Shown here: piece by piece, positions 8,886 to 17,042 of the stretch
Layout: every line of letters begins with the position of its first letter
Position numbering within the stretch: position 1 is the first letter of the stretch
Origin: Candidatus Kapaibacterium sp.
GTDB taxonomy: Bacteria; Bacteroidota; Ignavibacteria; Kapaibacteriales; Kapaibacteriaceae
Length of the DNA: 52,569 nt
Assembly: GCA_018882895.1 (NCBI GenBank)
Contig: VERF01000012.1
Span: 1-52,569 of the forward strand
Direction of reading: 5' to 3'
Position numbers and translations under genes: made by a program
The notes under the pieces: model-generated
What the model saw: only the letters and a program-made list of their open reading frames with translations
What the model was told of the DNA's origin: nothing
Database searches by the model: none

Positions 8886-10174
8886 TGCGCCTGCCTCAGA
8901 GCACGGTATCTCTCGCGTCGAGCGGCAGGGTCCTCAACGGTAACCTTCGCACCCGGCGTCAGCAGCTTGCTGATGGCCTCATACGGGCTGCTCACTACCT
9001 TGTCTCCGACCTTCAGTCCGTTCATCACCTCGAGGTACCCTTGGTCGCTGATGCCCGTTGTGACGGGTCGAGCTGCGACCTGACCGTTGTTGACAACCCA
9101 GACGATGCTCTGTGGTCGCTTTGATTTGACGGCAGCGGCTTTGCGATCGGTCTTGCGGTAATCCTCTGTATCAGGCGTTGAGGCAGCGGCCTCCTGCTGC
9201 ATGGTTACTGACTGGATCGGAACTGCCAGGACGTTGGATTTGGTCTCAGTCTCAATGTCGACCGAGCATGACATTCCCGGACGCATCCGATGTTCGGGAT
9301 CGATGATCCTGATGCGGACCTGGAAGTTGACGACTTCCTCCTGCGTGCCCTGACCGGAAACGATCGGAGAGTGCGAGATCTCGTACACAAGTCCGCGCAG
9401 CTCAACGTCGGGGAGCGCGTCGACCTTGATGCGTGCCGTGTCTCCTACGTTGATCTGGGCGACGTCGTTTTCGTCGACCTGCACCCATGCATTCATCGTC
9501 GACAGATCGGCGATGCGAAGGATCTCGGTACCCTGCATCTGAGCAGTCCCTACAACCTTTTCGCCGTTCTCAACGCCCAGATACGTCACGACACCTGACA
9601 TTGGAGCTGTTATCGTCGTGCGGTCAACGTTGACCTGTGTTTCGCGCAAAGCCCCCTTGGCACGCTCATAGTCGGCCTGCGTCTGTGCCAACCGTCCGGC
9701 AGCCGACTGAAAGGCAGCGCTTGCGCGGTCGAAATCCTCGCGGGAGGCAAACTGCTTCTTATACAACTCGGTGGCGCGCTTCAGATCGGCTTCCGAGCGG
9801 TCATACTCGGCCTTGGCCACCGTGATGGCCATGCGCGATGCTTCCGCGGCAGCCCGCGTCTGCACGAGCATCGACTGCATCATGTCGGGACGTATGCGAA
9901 CAAGTATCTGACCCGTCTTGACGGTATCGCCATCGCGCACGCCGAGGTAGACGATCTCGCCGCTGGCCTCAGAGGACATCTTCACCATTACTTCGGGCTG
10001 GAGCTTGCCGATGGCGCTGACACTCTGCGTGATGGTGCGCGTGGCAACGGCCTCGACGCTCACCAGAACCGGTGCCTCCGTGCGATTGGACAGCAGCCAC
10101 AGCATCGTCGCGATAAAGGCCACCATCACCACGATGATGACGATGAGCAGGCGCTTACGGGATTTCTTGGCCAT
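8882..10174 (-). CDS. Periplasmic adaptor (HlyD/MacA family) of ABC export system
   Basis: 430 residues with an N-terminal membrane anchor (about 5-28), a split biotinyl-lipoyl domain, a coiled-coil hairpin rich in Ala, Arg and Glu (about 95-190), beta-barrel and membrane-proximal domains. Such adaptors link inner-membrane MacB-type transporters to TolC-like exit ducts. A GTG at 10180 overlaps the upstream stop, but the ATG at 10174 sits 9 bases after a perfect AGGAGG and is preferred. Close homologues are usually annotated efflux RND transporter periplasmic adaptor; here the ABC genes next door say it is MacA-like. Confidence 0.93.
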   Translation of the reverse strand: MAKKSRKRLLIVIIVVMVAFIATMLWLLSNRTEAPVLVSVEAVATRTITQSVSAIGKLQPEVMVKMSSEASGEIVYLGVRDGDTVKTGQILVRIRPDMMQSMLVQTRAAAEASRMAITVAKAEYDRSEADLKRATELYKKQFASREDFDRASAAFQSAAGRLAQTQADYERAKGALRETQVNVDRTTITAPMSGVVTYLGVENGEKVVGTAQMQGTEILRIADLSTMNAWVQVDENDVAQINVGDTARIKVDALPDVELRGLVYEISHSPIVSGQGTQEEVVNFQVRIRIIDPEHRMRPGMSCSVDIETETKSNVLAVPIQSVTMQQEAAASTPDTEDYRKTDRKAAAVKSKRPQSIVWVVNNGQVAARPVTTGISDQGYLEVMNGLKVGDKVVSSPYEAISKLLTPGAKVTVEDPAARRERYRALRQAQ

Positions 10175-10176
10175 GG

Positions 10177-11544
10177 TCACTTTCCTCCTGACATGCCGGT
10201 TGCGAACTCAAGGGATGCAACGGCTGAATGATATGCATAGACGGCCGTCACCCTGTTGATCTGTGCCGTGATGAGCTGGTTGTTGGCGTTCTGCAGTTCG
10301 ATGATGGTTGCGGCTCCGGCATTGAATCGGTCACGCGCAGCATCGGCGTTGTTGGTGGCAAACTTGATGGCACGCGACGAGATCTCAACGCCTCGTTCGG
10401 CCAACTCCAACTGTGCGAATGAATTTCGCAGGTCAGTGCGGATCTGATTACGCACGCGCTCTGTTTCGAGCTCGTTCTGTGCGCGGTTGAGTTCGGCATC
10501 GGCCACACGTGCCTGCGTAACGAACTGGTCGAACACAGGGATGCGGATGAAGAGTCCGGCAAAGACCTGACCCTGGCGGTCGAAGTCGGCGATGACGAAG
10601 TTCCGCCATGTATAACCACCGTTGGCTGTGATCGTCGGGTAATACCCGGATCGCGCACTGGTGATGGTCTGATCGGCTGCTTTGGTGCGCTCGAGTGCAG
10701 ACTGAAGATCGGCTCGGCGTGACATGGTGATCTCGGACAGCTCCGATTCTGGACCCATCTTCTTCCGGTAGGCGGCAATGTCTGCCTCCGTCACATCAGG
10801 CGACACGGACTTTTCATCGATATCGATCTCCTGCATCGCGTCTACGTTCATGGCGTTGAGCAGCTGCGCACGACCGGCGATGACGTCGTTCTCTGCTTGC
10901 ACGAGGGCGACGTCGATGTTGCCCAGCTCGGTCTCCTGCGACGTCACATCCTGTGACCGACCAACTCCCGCATCGAACAGCGCACGCGCCCGCTCGAGCG
11001 TGGCCGCTGCAAGGGCCCTGCTTTCACGTCGGGAAGTGAGGATCTGCTTTCTGCGAAGGAGTTCGATGTATTGCCGCGTGATCGTGAACCGCGTCGCCCC
11101 CTTGTTAAATCTTATGTCACTCGAGGCAGCATTCATCGTCAGCTTGGCTGCATCGAAATCAGCCTCACGCTGAAAGCCGTTGAACAACGTGAGGTTCATC
11201 GAGCTGTTCAGTCCGTAGGTGTTGGGAAGGGGCTGACCGGTGATCGGAACACCATTGACGATCGAGAACTGCGGACGCAGGTTCGTGAGCTGACGATTGT
11301 AGTTGGCGTTGATGTCCAACGACGGGAGATAGGCTCCGAAAGCCGCTGTCAGCCTCGAGGCCGCCTGATTGGCACCGGCCTGAGCACGTCGGACGTCGAT
11401 GCTGCGCTCCAGGCCAATGGCAATGCACTCCTCAAGGGTCAAACGTCGGCCCGTGCTCATTTCCTGTGCGACGGCCGCAGCGGTCACCAACGTTATAAAT
11501 GCGATCAGCGCCGCGATTCGGCCAAGTGTGCGGATGTGTTTCAT
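10177..11544 (-). CDS. TolC-family outer membrane factor
   Basis: About 455 residues with a cleavable signal peptide (hydrophobic IAALIAFITLVTAAAVAQ) and two OEP repeats with long amphipathic helices, ending in the typical NANNQLITAQINRVTAVYAYHSAVASLEFATG. It forms the outer-membrane duct of the tripartite export system. The frame is open for over 130 codons upstream but that part has no protein-like character; the ATG at 11544 starts a clean signal peptide. Stop and next start are 2 bases apart. Confidence 0.92.
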   Translation of the reverse strand: MKHIRTLGRIAALIAFITLVTAAAVAQEMSTGRRLTLEECIAIGLERSIDVRRAQAGANQAASRLTAAFGAYLPSLDINANYNRQLTNLRPQFSIVNGVPITGQPLPNTYGLNSSMNLTLFNGFQREADFDAAKLTMNAASSDIRFNKGATRFTITRQYIELLRRKQILTSRRESRALAAATLERARALFDAGVGRSQDVTSQETELGNIDVALVQAENDVIAGRAQLLNAMNVDAMQEIDIDEKSVSPDVTEADIAAYRKKMGPESELSEITMSRRADLQSALERTKAADQTITSARSGYYPTITANGGYTWRNFVIADFDRQGQVFAGLFIRIPVFDQFVTQARVADAELNRAQNELETERVRNQIRTDLRNSFAQLELAERGVEISSRAIKFATNNADAARDRFNAGAATIIELQNANNQLITAQINRVTAVYAYHSAVASLEFATGMSGGK

Positions 11545-11615
11545 GGGCAAGCCAGAGTGATCAATGCCAACGCACCGCTTTAGACTCTCGCCCGAGCGGA
11601 AGGTTTCGCGTCGCG

Positions 11616-12575
11616 TTAACGGGACTTCTTTCGACGTGGTTTCGCATTCTGTGCCGGACTCTTTGAGGGGGCGGCATTGAAGGACTCGCTGCGCCACCGG
11701 CGGGATGCATCGGGCGAACGAATCTCCACAAGGCTCATGGTCGACGTGGTATGATGCCGACCTGTCGTGCTGCGAGACTGGCCCGATTGGATCTTGAATC
11801 GGACCTGCTGAATGATGAAGCTCGACAGGGGAATGCCAAGCCCCCTGTCGATCACGAGTCGACAGTACTCGGCAACCGATCCAACAGATGTTACATTCAG
11901 TCGGCTGTCGGGCACGTCCACACCTCCGAATGCCGTGGATGTGTACTGGATCCAAGAGGCCTTGCGGCCCAACGTATCAAAGTGGTCGCCCACGCGCCAG
12001 AACACCTGCTGCCTGATCTCGGGAGCGGGGATGCCGTTCTCGGGAACAAAGATGGTGTCGGACGATATCCAGCTTTGCTGCTGACGTCCGCAGGCCGTGT
12101 CGAGGATAGGCAAGCGAAGTGCTTGAAACAGTCCACCCGGAGCCGCCATTGCACGGCTGCTGTCGTCGATGCTTGCTTGGATGCGACGACCCAGACTGTC
12201 GATGACCAGGCGCACGACGCGCTGCATCCATGGGTGACTTCGGCGCTCGGAGGAGTCCTTGCCGCTGCGTTGTCGCTCCCGGAATGCTTCCAGGCGCATC
12301 GTAAGGTGGTAGAGATCACTGACTACCGAGTCGCAAACGATGCGCAGGCCCTCATATCGCCACTTCTCAACAACGTCGAAGCTCGGCACCATGATACTGT
12401 CACGTGACTCTATCCGATAGAGCAATGTGTCTGCCGCGGCAAACCGGTATCGGTAGCAGATGGTATCCCTTCCAAGGATGATCTGACGTCCGCCCGGACG
12501 AATCTGCATCTGCGCCTGCAAAGGGGCAAGGCAGCTCAGCAGGATGATTGCGAACGCAAGGAGACGACTCATCAT
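11616..12575 (-). CDS. Hypothetical secreted protein (beta-rich, DUF6263-like build)
   Basis: 319 residues starting with a signal peptide (SRLLAFAIILLSCLAPLQAQ). The body alternates short beta strands (for example TICYRYRFAAADTLLYRIES) and ends in a very basic tail (PRRKKSR). It has the same general plan as the 291-residue protein just upstream in the operon, and both loosely recall the DUF6263 type of periplasmic protein; that link is a guess from pattern. Starts 6 bases after the preceding stop. Likely periplasmic. Confidence 0.75.
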   Translation of the reverse strand: MMSRLLAFAIILLSCLAPLQAQMQIRPGGRQIILGRDTICYRYRFAAADTLLYRIESRDSIMVPSFDVVEKWRYEGLRIVCDSVVSDLYHLTMRLEAFRERQRSGKDSSERRSHPWMQRVVRLVIDSLGRRIQASIDDSSRAMAAPGGLFQALRLPILDTACGRQQQSWISSDTIFVPENGIPAPEIRQQVFWRVGDHFDTLGRKASWIQYTSTAFGGVDVPDSRLNVTSVGSVAEYCRLVIDRGLGIPLSSFIIQQVRFKIQSGQSRSTTGRHHTTSTMSLVEIRSPDASRRWRSESFNAAPSKSPAQNAKPRRKKSR

Positions 12576-12581
12576 ATTCGA

Positions 12582-13457
12582 TCATCGCCTCGGACGTTGA
12601 ATGATGACCACACGCATCCGGGCGTTACTCGGTACGGCAAGATCCTCCGCACCACCGGCAGCTCTGAGCGTCATTGAGTTGTCGAGTTCCAGCTCACTGC
12701 GCACAGGAAGCCCCGTGCGCGAATCGATGAGTGCTTTGGTGCGCATAACGCCATCTCCCGAGACGTCGATGTTCATTCCCGAAACGGCCAATCCGCCATG
12801 GATGCGCATCGATGATGATTCTCCTTCAATGACCCAGCACTTGAATCCGAGCGAGTCCACGATGCGAGAGAATCGTTCGTGAAGTTCGATCGACGTAACG
12901 ATCGAACCTTCGCCCTGAGGGGCAGGCATGGTGTCGGTCATCTCCGAAATCCACCGATCGCCGGGGCGGACGCGTTCCTTGGGAAACTGCATGACGATAC
13001 GATCGAACACACGCATGCTGTTGAGTATCGCCAGGCCGGCATCGTTGCTGCTTGCGAAATTGAGGACGCGTCCGGTCGGATCACACGTGACCGTTGCTGT
13101 GAGCCCCTTACCGTCGTTGACCCTGAGAGCTGAATCCATGCTTGGCATGCGCTCGTCGGAACGCGCACGCGTGCGCAATCCGCCATTCTCGGACGTGAAC
13201 TTCAGCGTGCTGCGTCCGAGGGTAACGTCGGTGACCGATATCGCAATATCGAGGTCGGTCATAACTGCATTTGCCGACGAGCCCCCTGCAGCATCTACAT
13301 CCTGTTCCAACGTGGAACTGATGCTGTATCGGTACGTTGTGCTTGGCTTCAGCGATAGGCGCATCAGCACGTCGTCATCGGTCCGGGTACGTTCCTGCAA
13401 AGCAAGCATGCTGACGCTGCAGAACAGGAACACGGAGCCGTGGACGAATCGGATCAT
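12582..13457 (-). CDS. Hypothetical secreted protein, DUF6263-like
   Basis: 291 residues with an N-terminal hydrophobic export signal (FVHGSVFLFCSVSMLAL). It contains the pattern LSLKPSTTYRYSISSTLEQ early, then a GRVLNF turn, a VMQFPKERVRPGDRW segment and a late GLPVRSELELDNSM strand, the order I associate with DUF6263-like proteins that start with a substrate-like Y.Y repeat. Function unknown. It lies 6 bases after typA and 6 before the next gene, so it is co-transcribed with both. Confidence 0.75.
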   Translation of the reverse strand: MIRFVHGSVFLFCSVSMLALQERTRTDDDVLMRLSLKPSTTYRYSISSTLEQDVDAAGGSSANAVMTDLDIAISVTDVTLGRSTLKFTSENGGLRTRARSDERMPSMDSALRVNDGKGLTATVTCDPTGRVLNFASSNDAGLAILNSMRVFDRIVMQFPKERVRPGDRWISEMTDTMPAPQGEGSIVTSIELHERFSRIVDSLGFKCWVIEGESSSMRIHGGLAVSGMNIDVSGDGVMRTKALIDSRTGLPVRSELELDNSMTLRAAGGAEDLAVPSNARMRVVIIQRPRR

Positions 13458-13463
13458 GCCGCA

Positions 13464-15302
13464 TCACTCCAAGGAGGCTGCTTCACGTTTCTTCGCACGT
13501 TGGCGCATGGTCGTGTCGAGAATCTTCTTGCGCAGCCGCACCGAAACGGGCGTGCATTCAAGAAGTTCATCGTCTTCGAGAAACTCGATGCACTGCTCAA
13601 GTGACAACTGACGTGGTGCTTCCAGGCGCACAAGTCCGTCGGACCCGCTGGAGCGCATGTTCGTCAGATGCTTCATTCGGCAGGCGTTCACGCTAAGATC
13701 TTCTTCGCGGGCATTTTCACCGATGATCATTCCTTCATACACGGGCTGACCCGGTTCGATGAAGAGAATGCCCCGTTCCTGAACCATTTCCAGTGCGTAG
13801 GCCGTCGACGGGCCCGTTTCCATTGATACGAGGGCGCCGCGCAGACGTCCGGAAATCGCCCCCTTATAGGGCTGATACGAGTCGAAGGTATGGTGGATGA
13901 TGCCCTGACCGCGCGTGGAGGTCAGAAACTCCGTCCTGAATCCAATGAGACCTCGTGCCGGTACGAGAAACTCGCACCGAACGCTGTCGTTGCTCGGCGT
14001 CATGGCGGTCATCTCACCCTTGCGGCGACCTAGACTTTCAATGACGGTTCCTACGTGATCTTGCGGTACATCCACGGTGACGTGTTCGATTGGTTCGAGC
14101 ATGGTGCCACTCTCGTCGCGGCGGAAGAGAACCTCCGGACGCGAAGCAGCAAATTCGTAGCCCTCACGACGCATTGTCTCGATGAGAATTGCCAGCTGGA
14201 GCTCGCCTCTGCCTGACACCTTGAAGACATCCGGCGAATCGGTGTCCTCCACCCGCAGCGAAACGTTGTTGCGTAGCTCCTTGTAGAGCCTCTCACGGAT
14301 CTTCGGCGTGGTAACGAACTTGCCCTCCCGACCGGCAAGGGGCGAGGTGTTGACCATGAAGTACATGGCAATGGTGGGCTCTTCGATGTTCACATACGAC
14401 AGAGGTTCGGTGCGTGAACTGTCGGCGATGGTCTCACCGATGTACACATTCTCAAATCCCGACAGAGCGATGATCTCACCAGCTGTTGCCGTGGTGGTCT
14501 CTGCGCGGGTGATACCCTCGTGCACATACATCTTTGTGATGCGGGCCGACTCACGCGTTCCATCTGGTTTGATGAGGTTGACGTTGTCGCCCACCTTCAC
14601 AGCCCCCTCGATGATGCGTCCAACGGCAATACGTCCTACGTAGTCCGACCAGTCAAGTGCCGAGATGACCATAGCAAATGGCACGTCGACGTCCACCGTC
14701 GGCGGTGGGATGTGCTTGACGATGGCTTCGAAAAGGGGCTCAAGGGAATCTGTCTCGTCGGTAAGATTCATCTTGGCAAGACCCAGCTTCCCAATCGCAT
14801 ACACGATCGGGAAGTCCAGCTGCTCATACGATGCCCCGAGGTTGATGAAGAGTTCCATCACCTCATCGAGCACCTCGGCTGGGCGAGCATCGCCGCGGTC
14901 GATCTTGTTGATCACCACAATGGGCTTGATCCCCATGTCGAGTGCCTTGCGCAGCACGAAGCGTGTCTGCGGAAGCGGGCCTTCGGCCGCATCGACCAGC
15001 AGCAGTACGCCGTCGACCATCGACAACACCCGCTCGACCTCACCGCCGAAGTCGGAGTGACCCGGCGTGTCCACGATGTTGATCTTGATGTCCTTCCAAC
15101 GCACGGCCGCATTCTTGGCCATGATGGTGATGCCGCGTTCGCGCTCGAGGTCATTCGAGTCCATGACTCGCTCGGCTACGACCTGGTTTTCGCGAAACAT
15201 CCCACTTTGCCTCAGCATATGATCGACGAGTGTCGTCTTGCCGTGGTCAACGTGTGCAATGATGGCGATGTTGCGAAAATCCTCTCTTTGCTGAAGAGCC
15301 AT
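13464..15302 (-). CDS. typA: Translational GTPase TypA/BipA
   Basis: 612 residues, close to the usual 607-615. Shows G1 [10 protein letters not shown]2 with RGITI, G3 [12 protein letters not shown]4 NKID, then EF-Tu-like domain 2, two EF-G-like domains and the TypA-specific C-terminus (RLRKKILD near the end). TypA binds the ribosome and supports large-subunit assembly under stress and cold. A GTG at 15332 is possible, but the ATG at 15302 has AGGA 4 bases upstream and matches the family start. A TAnnTTTG box lies 30 bases upstream. It heads the long minus-strand run ending in mgtE. Confidence 0.97.
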   Translation of the reverse strand: MALQQREDFRNIAIIAHVDHGKTTLVDHMLRQSGMFRENQVVAERVMDSNDLERERGITIMAKNAAVRWKDIKINIVDTPGHSDFGGEVERVLSMVDGVLLLVDAAEGPLPQTRFVLRKALDMGIKPIVVINKIDRGDARPAEVLDEVMELFINLGASYEQLDFPIVYAIGKLGLAKMNLTDETDSLEPLFEAIVKHIPPPTVDVDVPFAMVISALDWSDYVGRIAVGRIIEGAVKVGDNVNLIKPDGTRESARITKMYVHEGITRAETTTATAGEIIALSGFENVYIGETIADSSRTEPLSYVNIEEPTIAMYFMVNTSPLAGREGKFVTTPKIRERLYKELRNNVSLRVEDTDSPDVFKVSGRGELQLAILIETMRREGYEFAASRPEVLFRRDESGTMLEPIEHVTVDVPQDHVGTVIESLGRRKGEMTAMTPSNDSVRCEFLVPARGLIGFRTEFLTSTRGQGIIHHTFDSYQPYKGAISGRLRGALVSMETGPSTAYALEMVQERGILFIEPGQPVYEGMIIGENAREEDLSVNACRMKHLTNMRSSGSDGLVRLEAPRQLSLEQCIEFLEDDELLECTPVSVRLRKKILDTTMRQRAKKREAASLE

Positions 15303-15331
15303 GTTTCCTGTAGCCGGTTTTTGGATAGCCA

Positions 15332-15339
15332 CAAAGATA
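15332..15339 (-). promoter_or_regulatory. Bacteroidota-type -7 box (TATCTTTG) for the typA operon
   Basis: On the minus strand TATCTTTG matches the TAnnTTTG -7 consensus of the Bacteroidota housekeeping sigma factor. It would start transcription about 20-25 bases before the typA ATG. No clear -33 TTTG is seen. Confidence 0.5.
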
Positions 15340-15353
15340 CGGGAGGATAGGGT

Positions 15354-15465
15354 ACGGATTACGGAGGACGGATTACGGAGGACGGATTACGGAGGACGGA
15401 GGACGGATTACGGATTACGGATTACGGATTACGGATTACGGATTACGGAGGACGGATTACGGATT
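15354..15465. repeat. Heptamer array, 16 units of ACGGATT/ACGGAGG
   Basis: Sixteen perfect head-to-tail 7-bp units, eleven ACGGATT and five ACGGAGG, with no imperfect unit. The last unit ends 3 bases before the ATG at 15469. The same units in reverse complement flank the other side of the gene (15912-16002). Confidence 0.95.
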
Positions 15466-15468
15466 ACG

Positions 15469-15906
15469 ATGTCACGCTTTTGTTGGCTTGCTGCTCATAT
15501 ACATCTACAAATGCACGATCCCGACATCATCTTCACAGATCCTGGTCAGGGTGAACTACAGAAGTTATCTGTACAGTTTGCCCGAGAAGCACGCAGGCTG
15601 GCTCTTATGCTGATCAAACAATCGGCGATCGAAAGATCATCGATTGATCAGCTTTACAGATCCGCAATGTCCGTTGGAGCGAATGTGCGCGAAGCTCAGT
15701 TTGCCGAATCAGCAAAGGACTTCCTTCATAAGCTTAAGGTCGCCGAGAAAGAACTAGCCGAATTTTACTTCTGGCTTGGTGCACTGCACTCTGAACCACA
15801 GCTGATATCGCCAGATCAAAGCGAGACTTCGCAAGAATTGGCTCTCAGGACTAAAAAACTACTGGCTTCAATCATCACTTCAATGAAGCGTAAACTCTCT
15901 TCATGA
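15469..15906 (+). CDS. Four-helix bundle protein (S23/IVP family) inside inverted heptamer arrays
   Basis: 145 residues. The pattern SAMSVGANVREAQFAES, then DFLHKLKVAEKELAEFYFWL, is the hallmark of the S23 four-helix-bundle family, first known from intervening sequences in 23S rRNA genes and related to the Avd accessory protein of diversity-generating retroelements. The biochemical role of free-standing members is unknown, though nucleic-acid binding is likely. The start is chosen at 15469 because the repeat array stops exactly 3 bases before it, as at other genes here; an ATG at 15511 gives a 131-residue protein nearer family length. Neither has a clear ribosome site. Different GC and flanking repeats suggest a mobile cassette. 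Confidence 0.85.
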   Translation: MSRFCWLAAHIHLQMHDPDIIFTDPGQGELQKLSVQFAREARRLALMLIKQSAIERSSIDQLYRSAMSVGANVREAQFAESAKDFLHKLKVAEKELAEFYFWLGALHSEPQLISPDQSETSQELALRTKKLLASIITSMKRKLSS

Positions 15907-15911
15907 AAGGT

Positions 15912-16002
15912 CCTCCGTAATCCGTCCTCCGTAATCCGTCCTCCGTAATCCGTCCTCCGTAATCCGTAATCCGTCCTCCGTAATCCGTAATCCGTCCTCC
16001 GT
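15912..16002. repeat. Heptamer array, 13 units of CCTCCGT/AATCCGT (inverted copy of the upstream array)
   Basis: Thirteen perfect 7-bp units (seven AATCCGT-type alternating with CCTCCGT) that are the reverse complement of the units at 15354-15465. It begins 5 bases after the stop of the four-helix gene and runs into the stop codon of the lipoprotein gene on the other strand. Together the two arrays could pair as a stem of about 90 bp. Confidence 0.95.
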
Positions 16003-16004
16003 AA

Positions 16005-16541
16005 TCAGAAATAATTCGACTCATCTCTCCAGCGCACGATCTTCCAGGGATCGGTTGTGGAGGGGCGTTCGACCAGGAGGTTCACACGGCCCTGGGCGCG
16101 GAGGATGTCGGCCGGGTTGAAGGTGATCGTGAGATTGAATCCGCGGGAGATGTTCTTAGCCAAACTGTCGCCTTCGGCAACTACCACGTCGTTCCAGACA
16201 AGGTCGAGTTGCTGGGCGGCGGTGAACAGGCCGTTGGTGGCCAGCATGTCTTCATCGCGGCCCCACGTGACGTCGATGCCTTGGTCGTAGTTGCGGTACA
16301 CGAACGTGAAGTTGCGCGCCAGAAGGCGGCCGTAGGTTAGCGTATCTCGAAACAGGTACGCGTAGCGAAAGTTCTGAAACAGTCCCTCAATGGTGCGCTG
16401 GTCACCAAGGACGTTATCGCCCCCTGACTCATCAAGAGAGGGGGCGAATGGATTTACGCATGATGTGCCGGCGATGATCAAGCCGCCGAGTAGTGCTGCG
16501 GCGATGGCCGACCACGATCGTGATGTAAGCCGCCGTGTCAT
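16005..16541 (-). CDS. NTF2-like putative lipoprotein
   Basis: 178 residues. The N-terminus has Arg residues, a hydrophobic run and a Cys (GGLIIAGTSC) that may be lipidated, although the box is not ideal. The rest resembles a SnoaL/NTF2-like fold: a helical LFQNFRYAYLFRDTLTYGRLLA segment followed by strands and a last WKIVRWRDE strand. A second protein with the same ending lies at 24281-24880, so this is a small paralogous family. Envelope-located, function unknown. Its stop codon is formed next to the heptamer array. Confidence 0.7.
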   Translation of the reverse strand: MTRRLTSRSWSAIAAALLGGLIIAGTSCVNPFAPSLDESGGDNVLGDQRTIEGLFQNFRYAYLFRDTLTYGRLLARNFTFVYRNYDQGIDVTWGRDEDMLATNGLFTAAQQLDLVWNDVVVAEGDSLAKNISRGFNLTITFNPADILRAQGRVNLLVERPSTTDPWKIVRWRDESNYF

Positions 16542-16556
16542 GCCGGGGCCGGTTGC

Positions 16557-16874
16557 TTAGAACAGGCGCAAGCCCAGGAACATGGCTATGCTGGTGAAGA
16601 AGGCAATGCCGCCTGCCCAGCCGAGGATTGCAGCACCGGACGGACGATGCACGCTGGTGCCAAGGGCACCAAAGAGCATGCCCAGCAAGCCCGTGATGAT
16701 ACCGCCAACAACGTCGTGCCATCCCATGGCGCGCTGCAGGGACACTGCTGCGACAACGACAAGCACGCCAACGGCGATGCCCATCAGACGTGTTGCGAGA
16801 GTGTCATTCACATGGTCGGCCTCGTGGGCGTGACCGTGTTCGTGTCCGTGCTCGTGTGTTGCGTCGTGTGACAT
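16557..16874 (-). CDS. His-rich small membrane protein
   Basis: 105 residues. The N-terminus has a run of HEHGHEHGHAH followed by three hydrophobic helices (about 30-50, 58-75, 83-103). The His tail suggests metal binding, as in zinc or nickel handling proteins, but the membrane part is not one I recognise. The start at 16874 has GGAG 7 bases upstream and excludes a longer frame. It ends 15 bases before the lipoprotein gene, so both may share a transcript; a near-consensus -7 box (TATCTTCG, 16913-16920 on the minus strand) lies upstream. Confidence 0.7.
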   Translation of the reverse strand: MSHDATHEHGHEHGHAHEADHVNDTLATRLMGIAVGVLVVVAAVSLQRAMGWHDVVGGIITGLLGMLFGALGTSVHRPSGAAILGWAGGIAFFTSIAMFLGLRLF

Positions 16875-17042
16875 GGTCGTACTCCGAATGTTCATCGTGG
16901 TGGGGACTGCTGCGAAGATAGTCACCGGAACATCAATTCATGAGACGCATATCGGAGTCATCCCCTGACGGGTGTCATCATTTGGCGGGCGTGCAAACGA
17001 GAGTTTCGAACAGTTCATTCACCAACCTGTTTGGAGCTCGTT

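Noticed and set aside
8007-9083. Plus-strand 358-codon open frame
   Set aside because: It lies antisense to the ABC ATPase and adaptor genes, which have full motifs. The translation has no family pattern, so it is a mirror of codon bias.
11825-11852. Inverted repeat CGACAGGGG/CCCCTGTCG as terminator or operator
   Set aside because: It lies inside a coding region, has no T run, and partly consists of the common AGGGG word, so it is likely chance.
14520-15350. Plus-strand 276-codon open frame
   Set aside because: Antisense to typA, low-complexity His-rich translation, no ribosome site.
15301-15468. Translation start of the four-helix gene at 15301
   Set aside because: The extra residues would be encoded by the heptamer array and give a simple repeated peptide; the frame is open only because of the repeat.
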